Part shown: positions 5,774-6,567 of the stretch, piece after piece
Numbering within the stretch: position 1 is the first letter of the stretch
Layout of the letters: each line of letters starts with the position of its first letter
DNA from: JANYLN01 sp041687575
GTDB lineage: Bacteria; Planctomycetota; Phycisphaerae; UBA1845; JANYLN01
NCBI GenBank assembly: GCA_041687575.1
Contig: JAWLBS010000294.1
Location: forward strand, 1 to 6,567
Direction of reading: 5' to 3'
Length of the DNA stretch: 6,567 nt
The notes under the pieces: model-generated
What the model saw: only the letters and a program-made list of their open reading frames with translations
The model's database searches: none
What the model was told of the DNA's origin: nothing
Translations under genes and position numbers: made by a program

Positions 5774-5796
5774 TCCCGCCCTTGCGGGGCTTTGTT
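5774..5796 (+). terminator. Likely Rho-independent terminator after flgB
   Basis: A 5-bp GC stem CCCGC/GCGGG (5775-5779 with 5784-5788), extendable by a T-G pair, with loop CCTT, is followed by GCTTTGTT. It is 39 bases after the flgB stop. A second 6-bp hairpin (GCCAAC/GTTGGC, 5797-5802 with 5810-5815) follows immediately and may help stop the converging transcript. Confidence 0.6.
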
Positions 5797-5946
5797 GCCA
5801 ACGGCACCGGTTGGCGGGTTGCACAATGCAATGGGCGACTCGGCGAGGGCGATCAAATTGCAGTGGTGTAGGCAAAAACCACAATCGTCACGCGTATCGC
5901 TGTCACAAGCAGTTTACAGAGAGTGCATTGGGGTCTATGGCAGCGG

Positions 5947-6567
5947 CTACAGCATACGGCGGATCTGCGCCAGGCCGGCTATTGTGCCGCGGGATGCTTC
6001 CTCCGGCGTCGGTCGCGGCGCTCTTGTGGTCAGGGCGTACAGACAGGGCATAAACAGCAGGGCGACCACAGCCTCGCTAGCCAGGCCGCCGATGGCGCCG
6101 ATGGCCATCGGTTGAAGCATGTCCGCGCCTTCGCCGAGGTTCAGGGCCAGGGGCGCAAAGCCGATCATCGTCGTGACGGTGGTCATCAACCGGGGGCGGA
6201 GACGAACCTTCGCGGCCTGCAGGACAGCCTTGCGGGCGGGCAGACCCTCTTGCCGGTGCAGCTGCTCGGCGAAGGTCATCAGCAGCACGCCATCGCTGAC
6301 GGTCGCGGCGATGACCACAAGGATCCCGATGAGCACCGTCGCGCCGAACGACGCGCCCGACAGGTGAAGAGCGAATACCAGCCCCATCAGGCAGAGCGGG
6401 ACGCTGCCCAGGATCAGGGCCGGGAGCTTGATGCTGTCGAACTGCACCGTCAGCACGATGAACGAGAAGAACACGGCGAAGGCCAGTACGGCGATGACCG
6501 ATTGGCGCATGTCGGCCATCAGCTCGGCCTGGCCGCCGAAGTCGAACTCGTATCCGACCGGGCGGTC
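5947..6567 (-). CDS. RND efflux transporter permease subunit, C-terminal part
   Basis: The gene enters from the right edge; 206 C-terminal residues are visible, ending at the stop 5949-5947. RND permeases are inner-membrane proton-driven pumps of about 1000-1050 residues that work with a periplasmic adaptor and an outer-membrane channel. Visible are the end of the second periplasmic loop (GGQAELMADMRQSV, 11-24), then membrane helices at about 24-42, 49-68, 76-100, 131-145 and 152-180, matching helices 8-12 of the family. Family motifs are present: TVQFDSIKLP (40-49), VIAATVSDGVLLMTFA (85-100), RLRPRLMTTVTTMIGFAPLA (122-141) and LGEGADMLQPMAIGAIGGL (144-162). At the position of the AcrB helix-10 Lys the sequence has Ser-Asp (S91, D92), more like metal or generic RND pumps than AcrB; the substrate cannot be told. 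ATG 6519 is internal, since the family similarity continues to the window edge. The gene converges on flgB. Confidence 0.9.
   Translation of the reverse strand, partial: DRPVGYEFDFGGQAELMADMRQSVIAVLAFAVFFSFIVLTVQFDSIKLPALILGSVPLCLMGLVFALHLSGASFGATVLIGILVVIAATVSDGVLLMTFAEQLHRQEGLPARKAVLQAAKVRLRPRLMTTVTTMIGFAPLALNLGEGADMLQPMAIGAIGGLASEAVVALLFMPCLYALTTRAPRPTPEEASRGTIAGLAQIRRML

Noticed and set aside
5819..5831. TTGCA-CAA-TGCAA inverted repeat
   Set aside because: It is short and lies between two converging gene ends, where an operator is unlikely.
5280..5884. Minus-strand open frames across flgB
   Set aside because: They are antisense to flgB, which has a clear family motif, promoter and ribosome binding site.
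1..6567. CRISPR array, tRNA, rRNA, complete transposase
   Set aside because: I saw no regularly spaced repeats, cloverleaf-like sequence, rRNA segment or transposase motif on either strand.

Overview
The window looks like part of a high-GC bacterial chromosome, most plausibly a planctomycete (Phycisphaerae-like). The evidence is a PEP-CTERM exported protein, a flagellar rod gene (flgB), an RND efflux pump and a soluble helical protein of a kind I associate with that group. The taxonomic call is inference; no rRNA or other marker is present.

Layout. (1) 1-510 is the 3' end of a PEP-CTERM protein with two 63-residue repeat units, closed by a strong hairpin terminator at 539-576. (2) 577-886 is GC-rich and non-coding as far as I can see. 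(3) 887-3330 is a visibly less GC-rich, island-like stretch. It holds an N-terminal remnant of a class I (type IIG/MmeI-like) DNA methyltransferase broken by a one-base frameshift, an intact NucS/DUF91-type PD-(D/E)XK nuclease gene, a 279-base spacer with a faint coding trace, and an intact Hanks-type Ser/Thr kinase with a C-terminal CxxC...CxxC zinc ribbon. This reads as a small, partly decayed defence island. Whether nuclease and kinase act together is a hypothesis. (4) 3331-4166 is gene debris: a dispersed repeat, the N-terminal fifth of an adenosine deaminase, and a small three-helix membrane protein whose best start is out of frame with its body. (5) 4220-5176 is an intact 318-residue protein of unknown function, probably an all-helical toroid fold. 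(6) 5203-5233 is a second copy of the dispersed repeat. (7) 5310-5735 is flgB, with its own TATAAT promoter and a terminator, but no flgC follows it. (8) 5947-6567, minus strand, is the C-terminal 206 residues of an RND efflux permease, converging on flgB.

The most interesting points are the nuclease plus zinc-ribbon kinase cassette beside a dead methyltransferase, the two-copy dispersed repeat at gene ends, and two nearby genes (methyltransferase, adenosine deaminase) that survive only as N-terminal fragments. I did not find a complete, clearly new multi-gene system.
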